Assembly (NCBI RefSeq): GCF_051488665.1
Contig: NZ_JBPSEG010000002.1
Coordinates: forward strand, 372,001-436,000
Length of the DNA: 64,000 nt
Reading direction: 5' to 3'
Origin: Melioribacter sp051488665
Lineage (GTDB): Bacteria > Bacteroidota > Ignavibacteria > Ignavibacteriales > Melioribacteraceae
Shown here one piece after another: positions 60,844 through 64,000 of the stretch. Positions within the stretch are counted from its first letter, which is position 1. Each line of letters starts with the position of its first letter. The notes under the pieces were generated by a model. The model saw nothing but the letters and a program-made list of their open reading frames with translations, made no database searches and was not told where the DNA came from. The position numbers and the translations under genes are program-made.

Positions 60844-62307
60844 TTATTTCCTTTTTACGATGCGTTTCGTCAAATAGGACAATTCATTGATATCAACAAT
60901 CCTTGCAATAAACAACAAAGTCAAAAATGCAGCCAGCATAATGATTTTGATATATACGTTGAGTAAGCTATGGTAATATAAAAAATAATAGGCTGCCGAG
61001 GCGGCGAAAATCAACAACAGTAATTTTGCAATTTTTCCGTATTCGTATTTAATACGGTAAACTTTTTGAGAAAAATAAAAGAGAGTGAGAGCCATTGTAA
61101 TATAACTGAAAAGAGTAGCCAGAGCCGCACCCATGATTCCTAAAAAAGGTATCAACAAAAAATTCGAGACAATATTTACAACCGCTCCGCTTCCCGTCAC
61201 TATCGGAAAATATTTCGTTTTTTCTTCAATGTACAGACCCGCCTGAAAATTGACATACATCCCGTGGAAAATATAAGCTAGCAATATTATCGGGACAATA
61301 GCCAAGCCGCTCCAGTATTTATATCCGATAAGACTCACTCCGTCCCAGAAACGAATTGTGGCTATGTCTTCAATGAATAACGACAATGCAATCCACATTA
61401 CGGACGCGGCTATCAGAAACAAAGTCAAAACTTTTGAAAAAATTTCTTTGGCATTTTCTTCTTTTGAATTAATCAATAAAAAAGGCTGCCAGGCAAACTG
61501 GAACATCTGAACGATCAGCATCATAAAGATTCCGAGTTTGTAACTCGCCTGATAAATACCGAGAGTTTTCTCGTCGGTCAGAGCCAGCACAATCGGACGG
61601 TCTACCACCTGCACCAGCGTCGCCGCCATGCTTGCAGGTAAATAAGGTATTGCAAATTTTAACATCAGTTTCAGATAATTTCCGTCGACGCGAAATTCAA
61701 AGTTTCTGAATATATCGGGCAGCAATACGATTAACGAAAAAGCCGATGCCGCCAGATTAGCTATGAATATTGCTTCAATGTCCATCTTTAATCTAAGAAC
61801 TAGAACAAGATTGAGAACAATGTTCAACGAAATGTTGCCGAGTTTTATCAAAGTGAATTTGAGCGACTTACGCTGCAAACGTAAATTTGCAAAGGGCACT
61901 ATCGCCAGCGTATCGAAAAGAATTATGAATATCAGATAGTTGTAAAGATGCTCGTACGAATGCGGAATTTCCATCAGACGGATCATACCGTCTCTGCTCA
62001 AATAAAGGAGAACGGACAAAGTTAACGATGTAAACGTCAAAAATATATAAGCGGTTGAATATGTAAGTTTTTTGTCTTTTTCGTCTGCCGCTGAATTATA
62101 TTTCATAAATGCGGCGTCCATTCCGTAGATAAACACGACGTTCAAAAATGCAATGTAGGCGTAAATGTTCGAATAGATGCCGACGTCCCGGGGCTCGAAT
62201 ACATTCGTGTAAAACGGCACGAGAAGGAAATTCAGAAATCTTCCCACTATCGTGCTGATGCCGTAAATGACAGTGTCTTTTGTTAATTCTTTTATTTTAT
62301 CGAACAT
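60844..62307 (-). CDS. Polysaccharide flippase (Wzx/MATE-like)
   Basis: 487 residues with about 14 predicted membrane helices, a polysaccharide-synthesis flippase of the MOP superfamily. N-terminus IYGISTIVGRFLNFLLVPFYTNVF is typical of Wzx-like proteins, and the middle (YKLGIFMMLIVQMFQFAWQPF) also. It probably flips lipid-linked oligosaccharides. It lies downstream of a partial sugar transferase, accA and a thioesterase; no other polysaccharide genes are near, so substrate is unknown. Confidence 0.8.
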   Translation of the reverse strand: MFDKIKELTKDTVIYGISTIVGRFLNFLLVPFYTNVFEPRDVGIYSNIYAYIAFLNVVFIYGMDAAFMKYNSAADEKDKKLTYSTAYIFLTFTSLTLSVLLYLSRDGMIRLMEIPHSYEHLYNYLIFIILFDTLAIVPFANLRLQRKSLKFTLIKLGNISLNIVLNLVLVLRLKMDIEAIFIANLAASAFSLIVLLPDIFRNFEFRVDGNYLKLMLKFAIPYLPASMAATLVQVVDRPIVLALTDEKTLGIYQASYKLGIFMMLIVQMFQFAWQPFLLINSKEENAKEIFSKVLTLFLIAASVMWIALSLFIEDIATIRFWDGVSLIGYKYWSGLAIVPIILLAYIFHGMYVNFQAGLYIEEKTKYFPIVTGSGAVVNIVSNFLLIPFLGIMGAALATLFSYITMALTLFYFSQKVYRIKYEYGKIAKLLLLIFAASAAYYFLYYHSLLNVYIKIIMLAAFLTLLFIARIVDINELSYLTKRIVKRK

Positions 62308-62365
62308 AACAGGTTGAAAATAATCGTTAAAAATTACGAAAAATAATTCATATTAACTTTCAAAG

Positions 62366-62470
62366 GTCTGGAGTTTTGGGGTTTGGAAGTTTGGGAGTTT
62401 TGGGGTTGGGAAGTTTGGGAGTTTTGGGGTTTGGGGGTTGGGAAGTTTTGGGGTTGGAGTTGGCGAGTTG
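62366..62470. repeat. G/T-only direct repeat with nine G-runs
   Basis: About 100 nt on the plus strand made nearly only of G and T, built from imperfect copies of a unit near 24 nt (for example AAGTTTGGGAGTTTTGGGG). There are nine runs of three or more G, so G-quadruplexes could form. It lies in the 185-nt gap between the thioesterase and flippase genes; on their transcript it would be C-rich, and the G-rich strand is the template. Confidence 0.85.
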
Positions 62471-62492
62471 AAATGCCAGGCAGCTGCAATTT

Positions 62493-62903
62493 TCATTCGA
62501 AATATTTCTTCAACGCATCGACGTAAATTTTGGGAGGGCGAACGGCTTTTTTGGTATCCGCTCTGATGAAGACGTGCGTAGTATAACCTTTTGCAATAAG
62601 CGTTCCGTCTTCTTTGCGTTTAATTTCGTATTCGATATGGACTCGAGGCGAATGCAGTTGATTTAGCGACGCGGTTATTTGAAGTATATCGTCGTATGTG
62701 GCGGGCGAAAAGTATTGAACTTTAGCTTCGATGAGCGGCAGCTGATAACCGTTTTTTTCCACTTCCGAATATGCCAGTCCGGTCGAGCGGAGCAGTTCCG
62801 TTCTGCCGACTTCAAAATATTCGAGATATTTGCCGTTATAGACAAACTGCATTTTGTCCGTATCGGCGTATCTTACTCTGATTTCCGTGGTATAAGAGAG
62901 CAT
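62493..62903 (-). CDS. YbgC-type acyl-CoA thioesterase
   Basis: 136 residues, one hot-dog domain of the 4HBT family. The signature RYADTDKMQFVYNGKYLEYFEVGRTELL contains the conserved Asp of the YbgC active site. Acyl-CoA chain specificity is not evident. It follows accA by 26 nt, suggesting a joint role in acyl-CoA metabolism. The C-terminus is normal. The gap after it holds the G-rich repeat. Confidence 0.88.
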   Translation of the reverse strand: MLSYTTEIRVRYADTDKMQFVYNGKYLEYFEVGRTELLRSTGLAYSEVEKNGYQLPLIEAKVQYFSPATYDDILQITASLNQLHSPRVHIEYEIKRKEDGTLIAKGYTTHVFIRADTKKAVRPPKIYVDALKKYFE

Positions 62904-62929
62904 CTGAGGTAACCGTAATTAGTCCAAAA

Positions 62930-63880
62930 TTACTCTTCGTAAACGCCCATTTTCCCGAATTTTTCCAGTCTGTTTTGTATTAACTTATCGGGTTTAATTT
63001 TAATAAGGGCATTCAATTCTTCCAAAAGAATGTTTTTCAAAATGTCCGCCATTTTCTGCGGGTCTTTATGAGCACCTCCGAGAGGCTCCGGAATTATCCT
63101 GTCGATAATCCCCTGCTCGAGAAGATCGTCGGCTGTTAATTTAAGGGCTTCAGCCGCCTGCTCCTTAAAATCCCAGCTGCGCCACAAAATACTGGAACAC
63201 GATTCCGGACTTATAACCGAGTACCAGGTATTTTGCAGCATTAAAATCCTGTCGCCCACACCGATGCCGAGAGCACCGCCGCTGGCTCCTTCGCCGATAA
63301 TAACGACTATAATCGGAACTTTAAGCCTGCTCATTTCGAGCAGATTTCTGGCAATTGCTTCGGCTTGTCCTCGTTGTTCGGCTTCCAATCCGGGATACGC
63401 GCCCGGCGTGTCGAGCATAGTAATTACCGGTTTGTTGAATTTTTCGGCAAGTTTCATCAGTCGAAGCGCTTTACGATACCCTTCCGGATTAGGCATACCG
63501 AAATTACGGTAAAGATTCGATTTTGTGTCCCGCCCCTTTTGATGACCGATTATCATTACCTTCTGACCGTCGAGTTTTGCAAAGCCGCCGACAATCGCTT
63601 TGTCGTCTTTGAAAAGCCGGTCGCCGTGCAATTCTACGAAATCGGAAGTCATCATATAGATATAATCGAGAGTAGAAGGTCTTTCGGGGTGGCGCGCCAG
63701 CTGAACTTTCTGCCAGCGCGTTAAGTTTTGATAAATGTTCTTTTTCAGCTCTTCTACCTTTTCTTCTAATTTTTTTATTTCGCCCGATATATCGAGTTGT
63801 CCCTCGTATTTTTTCATTTCTTCGATTTTATTTTCCAATTCAACGATTGGCTTTTCGAAATCGAGAGTGTTCTTTGCCAT
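62930..63880 (-). CDS. accA: Acetyl-CoA carboxylase carboxyltransferase subunit alpha
   Basis: Transfers the carboxyl group from biotin to acetyl-CoA to make malonyl-CoA. 316 residues. N-terminal helical domain with LVEL-type leucine repeats, then RPSTLDYIYMM, GRDTKSNLYRNFGMPNPEGYRKALRL, LDTPGAYPGLEAEQRGQAEAIA and IGEGASGGALGIGVGD, all diagnostic. GGAGTAAAAAAAG precedes the ATG. The partner accD is not in the window. It follows the sugar transferase gene by 7 nt. Confidence 0.97.
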   Translation of the reverse strand: MAKNTLDFEKPIVELENKIEEMKKYEGQLDISGEIKKLEEKVEELKKNIYQNLTRWQKVQLARHPERPSTLDYIYMMTSDFVELHGDRLFKDDKAIVGGFAKLDGQKVMIIGHQKGRDTKSNLYRNFGMPNPEGYRKALRLMKLAEKFNKPVITMLDTPGAYPGLEAEQRGQAEAIARNLLEMSRLKVPIIVVIIGEGASGGALGIGVGDRILMLQNTWYSVISPESCSSILWRSWDFKEQAAEALKLTADDLLEQGIIDRIIPEPLGGAHKDPQKMADILKNILLEELNALIKIKPDKLIQNRLEKFGKMGVYEE

Positions 63881-63887
63881 TCTTTTT

Positions 63888-64000
63888 TTACTCCGTCCTT
63901 AATATCATTTTGGAAAATGTCCTGCCCAGTATTTCCAGATCGAGCCATATATTCTGGTTCTTAGCGTAAAACAGGTCGAGACTTTTTAGTTCCACTTCGT
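63888..64000 (-). CDS. C-terminal end of a bacterial sugar transferase, truncated
   Basis: Only 36 codons and a stop lie inside the window; the 5' part is past the right edge. The peptide (EVELKSLDLFYAKNQNIWLD, then LEILGRTFSKMILRTE) matches the C-terminus of undecaprenyl-phosphate glycosylphosphotransferases, where a DLxYxxNxxxWLDLxIL pattern is usual. This enzyme starts exopolysaccharide or O-antigen units on the lipid carrier, in keeping with the flippase downstream. Confidence is limited by the short length. Confidence 0.6.
   Translation of the reverse strand, partial: EVELKSLDLFYAKNQNIWLDLEILGRTFSKMILRTE

Noticed and set aside
62366..62470. CRISPR-like repeat
   Set aside because: Units are short, imperfect and contiguous with no unique spacers and no cas genes. 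It is a low-complexity G/T repeat.

Overview
The window looks like chromosomal DNA from a Gram-negative, non-parasitic member of the Ignavibacteria (Bacteroidota/Chlorobiota side of the FCB group), perhaps close to Melioribacter. This is inferred from gene content: a type IX secretion cargo protein with the C-terminal sorting domain seen in that group, a PorV/PorQ-family outer membrane protein, a GWxTD-domain protein, a DUF3467 protein, a TonB receptor with a carboxypeptidase-regulatory-like plug extension, and promoters of the Bacteroidetes kind (TTTG-N19/20-TAnnTTTG) beside promoters of the ordinary sigma-70 kind. No insertion sequences, phage genes, tRNAs or CRISPR arrays were seen. Almost all sequence is coding, mostly on the minus strand.

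Layout. 1-11.2 kb (minus): one tight branched-chain amino-acid operon, ilvD-ilvB-ilvN-ilvC-leuB-leuA-leuC-leuD-cimA, running off the left edge. It is read from a perfect TTGACA-N17-TATAAT promoter and preceded by a leader peptide ending in a run of Ile/Leu/Val codons and by four mutually complementary RNA segments; I read this as a ribosome-mediated attenuator. Divergent from it is homoserine dehydrogenase (hom). 12.4-17 kb (minus): yccF, tmRNA (ssrA), ATP:cobalamin adenosyltransferase, a YgfZ-like protein, a lipoprotein and an M20 dipeptidase. 17.1-19.5 kb (plus): an lptF/lptG-like permease pair. 19.5-25.9 kb (minus): a four-gene envelope-signalling cluster (secreted Fn3-like protein, FecR-domain protein, putative outer-membrane beta-barrel, CHASE2 adenylate cyclase).

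26-32.1 kb: DUF3467 protein and a TPR protein (minus), then adenosine deaminase, a small unknown, urocanate hydratase and serA (plus). 32.1-36.6 kb (minus): ffh-rpsP-khpA-rimM-trmD-rplS translation/SRP operon followed by an MqnA-like gene. 36.7-46.5 kb (minus): GWxTD protein, lipid A acyltransferase, heptosyltransferase, M23 peptidase, bactofilin, atpZ, atpI-like and atpBEFHAG; atpD and atpC are absent. 46.6-54.3 kb (minus): a self-contained unit of TonB receptor, T9SS cargo and PorV-like protein with its own promoter, upstream small ORF and terminator. 54.4-56.8 kb (minus): enoyl-ACP-reductase-like SDR, acyl-CoA dehydrogenase and thioredoxin. 56.8-64 kb (minus): the end of a sugar transferase, accA, a YbgC thioesterase, a G-rich repeat, a polysaccharide flippase, dut and dnaE.

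The most interesting items are the branched-chain leader/attenuator (about 10.94-11.22 kb), the FecR/beta-barrel/CHASE2-cyclase cluster, the upstream small ORF before the TonB receptor, the coexistence of two promoter types, and the G-rich repeat at 62.4 kb. All functional calls rest on reading motifs; no database search was possible.
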